Shown one piece after another: positions 12,867 through 23,066 of a DNA stretch of 64,000 nucleotides. A model generated the notes under the pieces. The model saw only the letters and a list, made by a program, of their open reading frames with translations, did not search any database and had not been told where the DNA came from. Made by a program: the position numbers and the translations under genes. The stretch's first letter is position 1. Each line of letters opens with the position of its first letter. The stretch lies in NCBI GenBank assembly GCA_029834535.1, contig JAQMWT010000587.1, positions 1 to 64,000 of the forward strand, written 5' to 3'. This DNA comes from Chrysophaeum taylorii (taxonomy: Eukaryota; Sar; Pelagophyceae; Pelagomonadales; Pelagomonadaceae).

Positions 12867-12984
12867 AGATGTGCAGAGAAATCTGCTGCCTCTTACCCTT
12901 ATCCGTCCGTTGAGAACGTGATCTCTTCCTTACCCCCTGTTCCTTCCTTTTCTACACAATCAAATAGTCCTCTGAGTTGTGCTT
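12867..12984 (+). repeat. Copia-B target site plus truncated LTR start
   Basis: AGATG (12867-12871) is followed by the first about 113 bases of the Copia-B LTR (TGCAGAG...). The match stops around GTTGTGCTT, a string also present at the edge of repeat R, where the sequence switches. It shows that copy 1 was duplicated after Copia-B had inserted. Confidence 0.8.
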
Positions 12985-13210
12985 CGGCAAGCAGCTGCTG
13001 CGAAGACTTAAGCCTACACTGGGGATCCTTATGCTGAGGGATGAGAAAATTGGTGGGGACGTGCATTAAGAGCAGAGATATTCCCTGACATCATCGCAAG
13101 TGCGTCCAAATTTGCAATGTTTAAGCAGGAAATACTCAGACTTTGATGTTTGCTCGAGTCTTGCTGGGTAAATAACTTTGTTATATACTCCTCATTGATG
13201 GTATGGGTCA
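12985..13210. repeat. Dispersed repeat R at centre of palindrome 1
   Basis: Roughly the first 190 bases match the reverse complement of about 30560-30735 at an estimated 85-90% by eye. It joins the truncated Copia-B LTR on the left to a truncated Copia-B gag on the right. No coding capacity is recognised. Confidence 0.65.
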
Positions 13211-13826
13211 TGCTGGTTTTCCAACACTTTCAAGATTAAAGTAAGTATGCAAGAATGTAGTGCTACGTGTTCTGATAAGTGTGCCAGTCAGCAGCAGTTA
13301 ACGAAAACATAGTAACAGGGCACGAACACGGGTGTCGAAAGTTAATGCTTTCGGGTGCGCGATTTAAGATTCGTTCTCTCTAAGAAACGGGCATTGATTT
13401 CAGGACGTAATGCCTGACTTCATAGTCGTAACAGACAGTAGCTAGCTGAGCTACTTCTGCATCAGGTAAGTTGGGAGCCGCGAAGCGCGCCATTCCTGAT
13501 ACTCAGGGGGGTACCATCAACAGCTAAACGGAGATCAGCAGCCCTATCGGTCTTCCATTCCAGGAAAACGCGATCGAGAATTCCACTGAGGATCTCGTAG
13601 TCCTTGCATGACCGAGTATATGCTTCGTACGAGTCGTACCGAGGGAAGGCATCAAGGCTGACTGGACCGTGGTAATTGATATGCTTGATTTGCAAGGATA
13701 CCTTGCGAGTCTGAAGCTGAAATCGATTTCATCGTTAGCAGAAACTCAACTACAGGAGCTCGAGCTTCAATATATCCGCCGCACCTGTGATCGCCTTGGT
13801 GCGGTTCGTGCTGCGTGTTCTGCCAT
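13211..13826 (-). pseudogene. Copia-B Gag fragment, 5' part only
   Basis: The minus strand matches the first about 630 bases of Copia-B gag (ATG at 13826; pieces such as YDSYEAYTRSCKDYEIL and WKTDRAADLRLAVD). It is cut at GGAAAACCAGCA, where repeat R begins. Frameshifts separate the pieces. Confidence 0.82.
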
Positions 13827-14338
13827 AGCAGTTGACGGGAACCTGTGGGTTCAGTCGCGCAGTTGACACTGTCTAGACATTCTAAGGGGGTCTGTCTATC
13901 GGGTGTCAATGTACACTCATCGTTTTCGATGGAAAGATGTCTATTTGACGACTGTGCAAGCTGTGAGTCCAGAGTAGTGTCGCTAAGCGTAGTCACCAGG
14001 CAGTTGGCTAGTTTTGGTGCTCGCGAGCTTGTTAGTGCATTGCCATGGAATGTACGAGTGGACGTACCCAAAACATTCCATAACATGTGTGCAAGAGTAC
14101 AGGTTAGCCAATTACACACACATCAACATTGACATGACAATGCCGATACTATGAACAGGTGCACACAAGGTTACACGATCACGCGTGCAAAATGTGTTAT
14201 ATACAGCCCAATGGTACGCGTTGTATTCACAAGCATGTTTACGTGGCGAGGCTGGGCCGGCGCGGTAACACCAATATTCTGCCAGGTTATGCACGTTTTA
14301 ACACACGGTTTCTCAGGAATCCGCCTGGGCCCATAACC
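13827..14338 (-). other. Copia-B leader and primer-binding site (fragment)
   Basis: This is collinear with 47146-47665. The primer-binding site GGTTATGGGCCCAG is at 14338-14325 on the minus strand, directly after the LTR. No gene is seen in it. Confidence 0.75.
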
Positions 14339-14646
14339 TGCAGAGCTTTTAGCAGTGGTAAGTCACCTGGGAAACCATCCCGTCTCATCATGAACGTCTG
14401 GAAGTATTTAATTGGGAATGAAAAGGTATGTTCCCCATATCCTCAGAACACGACAGGCGGCATCTAGAACTACACGAAAAGGTGAAGTGTATAGTGCTAC
14501 ATACCTCGGGACGCGCTAGACCATGATGATGAGTTTAAGCACAACTCAGAGGACTATTTGATTGTGTAGAAAGGAAGAGGCAGGGTAAGGAAGAGATCAC
14601 GTCTCTCAACGGACGGATAAGGTAAGAGGCAGCAGATTTCTCTGCA
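14339..14646 (-). repeat. Copia-B 5' LTR, second copy
   Basis: A 308-base LTR on the minus strand starts TGCAGAG and ends CTCTGCA, next to the target-site copy CATCT (14647-14651). It matches the LTRs at 46832-47145 and 58134-58450. Confidence 0.85.
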
Positions 14647-14651
14647 CATCT

Positions 14652-15215
14652 TCGTGAGCGCGAGCAAGGTGTGTGGCGAGCATATCCGACCCCGAGTCCG
14701 TGTTTTCCTCGTTCAGTGAGCAAGGACGAGTCGGTGAGTGCCCCCTTTGTCACCAGGGGGTCGAGAGTGGTTTATCTGTGCCGCCATGCGTGGTGGAGGA
14801 TACGAGATCGTGCGACTACATCGGTCGCCGACGAACGAGTGCTGCCGTACATGTTGTATTACGTCGTCCGATTTGTACGTGCGCCCTGATCAGCACGCGG
14901 AGTTCCAGTGACCGGTTTGCGTTGAGAATATACGCGAACTTTATTGTGTTCGTGCGTTCCGAGAGACGACGAACACGCGTGCGAGTTGGAAATCGCAGCG
15001 CATTCTCCCGGGAATTGATTTTGGTAGAGCTGAACGGCGGAAGCTGTTAGCGAGTGGGATCTTCACCCACGGGCATTTTGGGCATTTGGATTGCCAGCGG
15101 ATTGAATTCCGTGAGTGCTGTTTTCACAGCGACAGATAGCGTTGTTGGGATCAACGCATTACTTCGAGTGTCGGATCCGACGTGTTTCGAGATTCTCATC
15201 GACATTTGATACAGT
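14652..15215 (+). other. 5' region of element D copy 2
   Basis: Non-coding as far as can be seen; collinear with 12313-12866 and 46252-46826. Short open stretches here are not conserved in frame among the copies. Confidence 0.5.
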
Positions 15216-17143
15216 ATGGGACAGACGCAGACGTGCGTGAGGAAGAATCTCCAGTGCTTCGCCGCCCTGAGATAGGCCGCGAGGAAGGTGAATTAGAGAG
15301 GCCGAGGCAGTCGACGTTGCTGACTTGACCCCTGACGTGCCTCCGGATACTGCCATTTTTCGCCGTTGAGTCCAACGACCCCGGACCGTGGCGAGCGTGT
15401 TACGATTGAGCGCGGATCTGCAGCCCGAAGTCGACTTCGTGAAGACCTCGAGCGGAGACGTCGCGAAAATGAACGATTAGCTGAGCGTTTTGCCCGTGAA
15501 AGGGCTGAAGCGAAAGAGGAAGCGGCTCGACGAGAAGTTGATATGCTCAATGACGCATTGCAGCAAGAGATTGAGACATCGAAGACCCTACGTGAAGAGG
15601 CTGAACGATTTCGTCGTGAACGAGATGAATTGTTAGCCGAACGTGCGCGTCGTGAGAGTAGCCGCGAACGACCCGTGAGTCGACCCGAACCGGAAACGCC
15701 CGTGAGGCCGCCTGAACCGGAAAGGAACACTGAAATGGGGAATGAACCTCCGAGTCGATACGGAGACTGAGAGGGTAGGGCGGAAGCTGAGGATGAAGGT
15801 ACGAAAATTTTACGGGGATTATCGCGGGGAATATCGCAGACGGTTGCGGACGCCTTCGAAAAGGCCAACTTGAGCCGATCCCGTCGCCCCACTTCCAGTT
15901 CGAAGCCTGACAACTTCAAACTTGTCATCGACGGCCGAGATCAACGGCAATTCAATCTGGACTCGGGAGCGGTGATGCATACTTTAGCGGATGACCATTA
16001 CTCGGTCGAGAAATTACGTTACTTATTACCGGTGCATCTACGGGACACCGTTGCACCAATTTTTGAGGAACACTTGCAGAAATACGAGGAGCTCTGCGAT
16101 GAGCTACCGCACGGTCCGTCGTTTTACTTGAAATTGGATGCTGACGATGAAGAGCATGGAGCCTCGGTTCGTCGCATCCGTCGTCTTAATAAGACGTATT
16201 GCGATAAAATTCTGGATTACTTTAGATCGACTTGCCGACCTCCGAGCACGCAGCAGGAGCTGCTCGATAAGCTGCGGAAGGTCACCCAGGCTTCAGTTCC
16301 GAAGAAGTCTGGGGAGCGGCACGTGCAAACGTATTGTACCAAATTTCAATCTGAAGCCTTGGCTTTTTGTACCGTGTCCAGCCGCACGATGGATGATGTC
16401 GATATCCTCGACCAGCTTATCAGTGGGTTGACATCCAAGGAGTTGAGGACCCGTGTGCGGACTATGAGGAGCGGACATCCTGATAGTTACTTGACTTTAA
16501 GTCGATGGTGGCGCTTATTACGCGGCTCGAGAACGACTTGCGAAAGTTGATGGAGGAGGAGAAGGACCAAGGCACTCCTAATCCGAAATCGAATAAACCA
16601 CCGCGAGGGCGGGGAGGTCGAGCTATGGCCTCCGATCAACAAGCCAAGCAAGATGCGGATAAACCGTCTGGGAATAAGGATCCGCTGATCTTACGAGATC
16701 CTTTTCTTTTGCGGGGCAAGAGAACGTGCAAGCACTGCGGGTTCTTCTGGACCACTCACGATGAAGATGAACTCGGAAATCGCGTGGTTTGCAACCGCGA
16801 TCCGGATCGTTACTACTGTGCGATGTGGAAGCGTATTCGTAAGCAGAAGAAGCAACCCATATCGCGTTCCGATTGGGCGAAGCGTGATGATGCACCTCAT
16901 GCGAACGCCACGCGCGGATCGGAGCCTTCTAATGAAATTCAAACGGCCCTCACCGAGCTTGGAACCACAATGGCGACCATGGTGAGCGAGGTCAGACGCG
17001 TCAAGGATAGCAAATCGTCTTCTACACGACAGCGAGACGGACGATCACCTTCTAGACGATCGTCGCGCCGACATCGAAGTAAGAGCCCGGACCAAAAGGC
17101 CAATACCTCAAACCAGCCCGAGCCCCCGCCGTCGCCGCCATAG
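15216..17143 (+). pseudogene. Element D Gag (copy 2)
   Basis: The ATG at 15216 is shifted out of frame within a few codons relative to copy 3. Open pieces then cover the coiled coil (15366-15770, Arg/Glu heptads), the capsid-like region (15870-16550) and a basic linker plus cysteine motif TCKHCGFFW...VVCNRDPDRYYC (16505-17143). The cysteine motif has spacing unlike the usual CCHC knuckle. A stop at 17141-17143 precedes the RS-rich stretch. Role inferred: particle formation and RNA binding. Confidence 0.75.
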
Positions 17144-18400
17144 CCGGAGCTCTAGTCGCAATTCGCGCCGGCGCAGACGTCATCGACAGCGCGATGACGA
17201 ATATGACGGAGGCCGATATCAGGATAGTTCGGGACATTCGAGCGCAACTTTCGCGTTCCAGTCTCTATGCGACGCGCCGCCATCGTCGGGAGTTGTCTTT
17301 TACCCGACGGCGCGACCCGCCCGAGTCTCCGATGATGTTGCCGATGCCGCTGTGACGAGCAGCCATCGCTTGCAACAGGAGCATAATACCACCAACGCTC
17401 GGATCGTTCGGTGGCCATCTACATCGTATGTGGAAGCAATATCAGATGCCACTTTGGATTCTCAGCACTACTGGGGAGACTCAGACTCGGAGACCGACGA
17501 GCCGCAGGTTCCAGTGTCCCCCCATTCGTCAATGTGCATGTCTTGCAGGGCAGTTCACGATGATGACGTTAGACCTTTTGAGTTGACGTCGGGAACGACG
17601 TCTTCTTTTCCTACCCCCCCCCCCCGAGACCGTTTTAGCCGATGTTTTCGCCGATACAGTTTTGGTCGCTGCAGAGCAGACCACAGCGGCGCCGATGGAG
17701 GAGGAGTTTTGACGGGAATGTCCGATTTGATGGACGAGAAACGACGATTGCTAGAAGAGATAAAGGAGGAAGTATATGTGCCTCCGATTGAGAAGCGTCA
17801 GAATTTGTTGTCAGCGAAACTGGGGAATGAGGAAGCAGCCGAAGCGGCGAGCGCCAATATAGATTCAGAGGCGAGATGTGGAACGCCAGATGTGGCAGCG
17901 GTGACGATGCAGATGCCGGGCGATGCGAAACCGGAGATACGATGTCATCACACTGCACTTTCGCCGAGCGATGGGGAAAAGATCGAGCAAGACCTCATCA
18001 CCATCGGTTGTTTGGACCCTGGTACACTTACGTTTATAGTTGGTCATATTTACAGACGACGAGACGGGCCGAAGTTCGCAACGACTTTAGGCGTGGATGG
18101 AATGGCTGATGTCTCCTATATTTGTCGTGGGATGGTCGAAAAACTGGCAAAGGATAGTATCATCCTTGACCGGGGTGATCTTCCAGTCGAGCGCACCCTG
18201 TATGGGTCAGGATTGAATAAGACGACTATCCACAAATGGGTCGCATTACGAATTGCGCTCGCGGACGACGTGGCCGTTCCAGTGGTTGCCATTGTGGCCG
18301 ATACTAATCATCTATTTCTGCTGGGAGCGCGATATTCGGGTGTTGGGAGCCATAGTGGACTACCCGCGAAATCGCATTGCGTTTCTCCGCACACAAGTCG
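17144..18400 (+). pseudogene. Element D RS-rich linker and aspartic protease (copy 2)
   Basis: An open frame at 17352-18476 covers the linker and the protease. The active-site position reads GVDGMAD (Asp codon 18096-18098), i.e. D-G-M instead of D-T/S-G. The C-terminal signature NHLFLLGA corresponds to the retropepsin hydrophobic-hydrophobic-Gly motif. A 12-base C-run at 17614-17625 is four C in copy 1. A shift near 18330 moves the downstream part into another frame. Confidence 0.72.
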
Positions 18401-19815
18401 CTTATGGGCGCAAGAAGTTAAAGGTGCAGGATCGACGAGTCGATTCTCCGATTTTGACGTTCAGAACAACTTATGACGAGCGCAATCCCGTGGTAGTTCA
18501 GGTTTATGGGCAACAGCACCATGCGATGCAAAAGAGCCTGAGCACAGTTGAGAACCGAGTCTACGCTCGCTTGTGCAAGATTGAAGACCTCCAGCGTCCA
18601 CCGCCGAAACGAGCGGGAGCTTCGACGACTTCCCTCCAGTTACGCCTTCTCAAAGTTCGAACAGCGATGCCTATGAAGTGATAGCCTATGCTGCGCGCAC
18701 CATGAAGGTCGAGCCTGGGCGCACCTACTGCGTGGCAGTCGCTCTTCAGAGCCCATGGAAACCGGGCAAGTTTTCGTTGCTACGTCTTCTGGGTACGAGC
18801 AACTCGGGGTAGTCGATGGAATGTGTTCTTCTCCTGAGGATCATGATAAGTTCGCAGCTCGAGTGGCGATATCATCTACCCAGGATGTGCCGACCGTGAT
18901 TACTCAAGGTGAAGTTCTTGCTTTGGGCGATATTGTTCGTTTTGATGACGAGCTGAATGCTGAGACGGTCGACGAGTTAATGAAGGATGGTGAAGCCGAA
19001 TCTAACAAGGCTAACCTATCATTCACTGTTTGGTCGCAAGCCATCTGACTCAAGGCGATGCGGCTCCCGAACCGATGCTTTTGAGAGCCGGTAGAAGGTC
19101 TCCTTCTGCCGATAAGAAGAAGAATTCTCGTCAAGAATCGCTCGGTAACGACGCTTTTGACCGACGAACTGACGAGGAGGAAAGGAAATGCCGAGAAGTT
19201 ACAGAAGGCGAGATTCGCCGAAGGTTGAAAAGGTCCACTGGGTGCCGGTCACGTATCGCAAGGTTGTGATGCTCTTTAGCGGCGCCGGAGGAAGTACTTT
19301 AGGACTGCAACGAGCAAATGAGTTGTGTGGGACGTCGTTTCGAGTCGTCCTTGCTCTTGGCTCTTCAAAAGCTGCCAACAAGATTCATCAGAAGAATTTT
19401 CCGAAGATACACGTGGTTCAGCACACGCTCTGCGGACGATATGACACGACCCTCCGATTGATCAAGGCTTATTTGCCTGAAGCGGAATGGTCATCGTCGA
19501 TGTGTATCGCGTCTCCACCCTGCGTTCATTCAGCACTCTGCAACTTGACATCCAGAGATGGGCAGGGAGTTACGGCCACTACTTGGACGACGAAGCTGTG
19601 CAAATGGCTGGCTTCATGATGTGGCTGATCGAACAGGAGGCGTCCATTATTTATATAGCGCGCTTACACCTACGTGTACGTCGTCAATTTTCACGATATC
19701 ACGCCCACTCTGATGAGCTCTCGCGTGATTGTTGGTTTCCAGTCACCACTGCACTTGCAAGAGGCTCCGAAGATATGTGTGAATATGCAACAAAATTTGC
19801 TGCACCCTTAGGTTA
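18401..19815 (+). pseudogene. Element D linker plus C5 methyltransferase (copy 2)
   Basis: After the protease comes a segment with AARTMKVEPG and YEQLGVVDGM that resembles the beta-rich domain found after protease in many Gypsy-type polyproteins. The methyltransferase follows: motif I MLFSGAGGSTLG at about 19267, motif IV ASPPCVHSAL at about 19510, and the motif VIII region near 19690-19740. Motifs IX-X are absent because the Copia-A LTR begins. Three or more frameshifts break it here. Confidence 0.75.
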
Positions 19816-19879
19816 GCCATGAACGCCATTCACTCCAGCTGAATAATTCCAGAGAGCTACACTATTATGTGTGCGACAC

Positions 19880-20248
19880 TGGAACATTTTACACCTATCT
19901 CTACACGAGGTTTTCTCTCAGTAATACGGCTTTCCCTCGTTCTTCCTGTCCTTCCTTACCCTTCCGCAATCATATTTTTATGACTATGAAGAACCCAGTC
20001 TGAAGCTCTTTTCCAACATGGAGTAGGCCTCCAGGTGCGTACCGTCAGGTACGGGGTTTTCTGTTTAATTAACAGAGGCTTCGTTCCTCGTTGTCAGTGT
20101 AAACGCTTCTATGGGACATAATGTCCTTAAGGAGTTAGGGCTTAAATCCCTACCTTGTGTAGTAGCATGTGACAAGCGAAATGGTCTGTACACGCCTAAG
20201 ACTGCACGCAGCCTCTACCATGTACCCGGAGAGGGTCAAATCTCTCCA
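19880..20248 (+). repeat. Putative 5' LTR of Copia-A copy 2
   Basis: It ends at ...AATCTCTCCA immediately before the primer-binding site. The start at TGGAAC is tentative, as for the other copies. It contains two small hairpins (20038-20075). Confidence 0.55.
20038..20075 (+). other. Paired hairpins in the Copia-A LTR
   Basis: CGTACC-GTCA-GGTACG (20038-20053) and CTGTT-TAATT-AACAG (20061-20075) are perfect short stem-loops, conserved in all three copies. They may shape the R/U5 part of the RNA; this is inference. Confidence 0.45.
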
Positions 20249-20262
20249 GGTTATGGGCCCAG
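20249..20262 (+). other. Primer-binding site, initiator tRNA-Met anticodon arm
   Basis: GGTTATGGGCCCAG follows the LTR directly and is complementary to the anticodon arm of initiator tRNA-Met, as in Drosophila copia. Confidence 0.8.
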
Positions 20263-20735
20263 ATGCGTAGGTGTGTCAGCCCAACTGTGTTGTACGTATA
20301 AATGGAGTGATCAATTTGCGCCTGATCACGAGTACAATGCGACAATGTGTTTGGCGGTGGTCTACTGTACATATTTGTTATGTGGCGGTATATGCCCACC
20401 AGTTAATTTGGTTTGTGGCCGAGTTGGGTCGGTCACTGGTCATGCACTCGCATAGCCAATAAAATTAAAATTTTTTCCTACACAAGCCGCGGAAACTTGT
20501 ACGTTTTTTTTTTGCTCTTATTCCCCAGCAAAAGACTGACTGCTCGAGATTTAATCCATTCTTCATTCTCAAGTCATCCTGTTTTTAAATAGCATGTTGA
20601 TTTGTTTGGTCTTGTAAATAAGCCCACGCTTAAAATAGCGTACTGTACATATAACCCGCACTCGAGAAACCCTTAATTTTTATGTGTCGAATATGTCTAT
20701 CAATCCTATAACCTATTCCTTAATAGGTCACAATC
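20263..20735 (+). other. Untranslated leader of Copia-A copy 2
   Basis: A 473-base leader before the Gag ATG, with a T-rich stretch at about 20505-20515 that differs in length between copies. No conserved reading frame is seen. Confidence 0.55.
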
Positions 20736-21862
20736 ATGTCAAAACAAAGGCCAATATCCACTACGGATATCTACAAACAAGAACAAATCCTCGTTGATAA
20801 GATTAACGCAGGATTGCGTTTCCAAGACAACTCAACCAAGGTCTCTCTAATACCGACTGGATCAAACACTGCAAAACTTATGCTGGTTTCTTGTACACAT
20901 TTTTTAATCTGGAATCACAAGACAAACCAGCACTCGCTATGTGGCCTCAATCAAAGAAGATATATGCACTTACTGCACATCCTAATAAACTACGTGCAGT
21001 AATGCTTTTAGCTTACCATTACTATGAGACAGTGTCTTGTACAGATGTTACTGAGCTTAAATCTCAGTTTAATCGAATGTCTTTAAATGTTAATTGGTAT
21101 GCCCATGTATTTGTCGAACAACTCCTTGCTTTCCAATCTCAGGCAAAGCAATTAAATAATGATGAAGCATCAATCCAATTTAATAACTCCATAATCACTC
21201 TTAAAGCTCACGAGGAGATCTACCGTCTATATGCTAATCCCTCGGATCACGAGCGCTATTCTCAATCTTTATTGGAATGGTGTAAACTCTACGAGACACG
21301 CTCTGGGAACAACTCGATTCACGATCCTGAATTGTTAAAGCTAGTTGATCCTAACGACGTTCGTCCGTTATTGGAGTTCTTGTTAAAGATATACAATGAA
21401 ACAAAGTTTTCCTCTAACCGACGCTTGGATAAACCCGCTTCCTGGATCCCTTACATCCCTGGTACTACCGCTACCAAGCCACCTAAGGTATTATTGATGG
21501 ATACTATTCATCAATCCCACGACTCTCTAAACAACGCTTACTCGTTGTTAGCTACTGTAGCTGGACAGTCTGGCTTCAACGCTCGTAAGCTTCGTAATGC
21601 AAAAGATAAAGCATCGACAATTTTACCTCGTGACACGTCGTACTATCGTCCACCTTCAAATTATAACGTCAAAGGTACCAGCTTCGATCGTCCTGTCTAC
21701 TCACCCTCCTCTAACCGCAATGCACGCTCTAATATGTCTCTTATGGACCGGGCTACTTATCAAGTTGATCGTCTTCGCCACCTGTTTGGTAAATTACAGG
21801 AAGCGAATCCCAACCCCTCTACCGACTCTAAAATGGTACAGGAGGAAATGAAAGCTTACTGA
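20736..21862 (+). pseudogene. Gag of Copia-A (copy 2)
   Basis: The ATG at 20736 (MSKQRPISTTDIYKQ) opens a frame that must shift at about 20850 to join the 323-codon stretch ending at 21862. The shift is shared by all three copies, so it predates the duplications or reflects something not understood. Aligned features with Copia-B Gag: DW...YATFL-T-FNLES, NWY-HVFVE, FNARKLRN, RSNMSLMDR. After the TGA the homology continues in the -1 frame. No zinc knuckle. Function: presumed structural protein. Confidence 0.75.
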
Positions 21863-21957
21863 GTACCCTCTGGACAACCGCTTCTCAAGCTTCGACACAG
21901 TCCTTAGATCCTGACGAAGCCACCCAAGTTCATCTCTACTTATCTCGAGTTGATACT

Positions 21958-23063
21958 ATGTCCAATACCATTGTGAACCTCTTAGAAGCCGATAAGGAAT
22001 CTCATGTTTCAGAAGAAAAGTATCAAACTGAAACATCTGCTCCTGAAGCGTCCCCCAGTGATGCGGAGCAGAGGGGACTGCTGATACAGAGAAAATGTTC
22101 CACACTTTCCTGTCCATTAAAGATGATGAAATCGATAACATCCCTCAGCCGCTATTGCAGCACATAAATGCTAAAGCTCAGAATGCTATCGTTCGTCGTC
22201 AAGCTCGGGAAACTTCCTCGCACTCTGAGCTCCCCAATAATCTACCCAACGAAGATAATGAAGATGGCACAGATCCCCCTGTGTTGCTACCAAAATTAAA
22301 CACTGGTTTTACACTCGTCGTTGTGCCTTCCGAACAAACGCAAAGTTTCATGACACAGTACGTGTTTGGTCAAAGCTCAACACATGCCTGTTATGCAACA
22401 ATGCTTAAACTGTACAACGAGTACAATTTGCCGCTAATGACTACGCCAGGATATGCTGACACATGTGCTTCTCAACATGTAATTAACTTTAAACGTTATG
22501 CTGATCCTATCCACATCGTAAAGCTACCCGAGTCCTTATCACCTGCTATCCAGACTGCTACGGATACGCAGAGTATCACACATGCTATGATTATAAGGAC
22601 GGTCATTCCCGCTCTCCCAAAGCATCCAAATGTGGGATATGTAAAGCTAGACGTTGCGCTTTTCCTACCCAAGCAAAACGACCATAACGATCCCGATCTG
22701 CACATCATCAGTATGACTCAATGGGGAGAAGATAAACTTGGTATACATCTTTATGGAGTTGAATTTAAAGGACAATCATCTATCCAGAGTAAAATTGATG
22801 ATAATGTCAAGATTACTTTGTTTAGACTCAGTAACCTGTTGCCTACTCTACCAATTTATTCGCTACAACAAGCAAAAGCGCGTAAAATGGAACTTCGCTC
22901 ACTACAGTTCAGACTATGTGCTTTTAATGAACAACGCGAAATGCTTAAACTATATTCCACCCTCATGGAACGCGTAATTTACGTCCCATGGCTTAAAACC
23001 ATCCTGGAGTCAATGCATTCGCAGCTGCCTTACATACGCAAGCATTTCCCACCTCCCGTATGA
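21958..23063 (+). pseudogene. Copia-type protease region (copy 2)
   Basis: This opens at MSNTIVNLLEADKES; one A is missing near 22070 relative to copy 1, then the frame runs unbroken from 22095 to a UGA at 23061-23063. The active-site-like motif is D-T-C (codons 22458-22466) in YADTCASQ; the usual Gly is Cys. The downstream HIISMTQWGEDKLG matches the copia protease tail. The enzyme would cut the polyprotein; with Cys in place of Gly its activity cannot be assumed. Confidence 0.72.
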
Positions 23064-23066
23064 CGC
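23061..23066 (+). other. In-frame UGA-C between protease and methyltransferase
   Basis: The protease frame ends in UGA followed by C, and the methyltransferase continues in the same frame without an obvious start codon. The same UGA-C stands at 4604-4602, 38594-38592 and (UGA-CUA) at 50461-50463. UGA-C, and UGA-CUA above all, are known leaky contexts. Readthrough is a hypothesis. Confidence 0.5.

Larger units (their letters stand above)
14652..19879 (+). mobile_element. Element D copy 2 (Gag-PR-methyltransferase)
   Basis: Plus-strand copy with a 5' region, Gag, cysteine motif, RS-rich linker, protease and methyltransferase up to the Copia-A LTR. It keeps a segment (about 17608-17835) that copy 3 has lost. 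Frames are interrupted by small indels but longer than in copy 1. Confidence 0.82.

Noticed and set aside
20111-20455. 115-codon frame spanning LTR and primer-binding site, conserved in all copies
   Set aside because: It crosses the LTR/PBS junction and the copies are simply identical DNA; Copia-B shows nothing similar as protein.
21850-21870. Gag stop followed by homology in the -1 frame: programmed frameshift in Copia-A
   Set aside because: No slippery heptamer is visible, and Copia-B has Gag and protease in one frame, so a fixed lesion is more likely.
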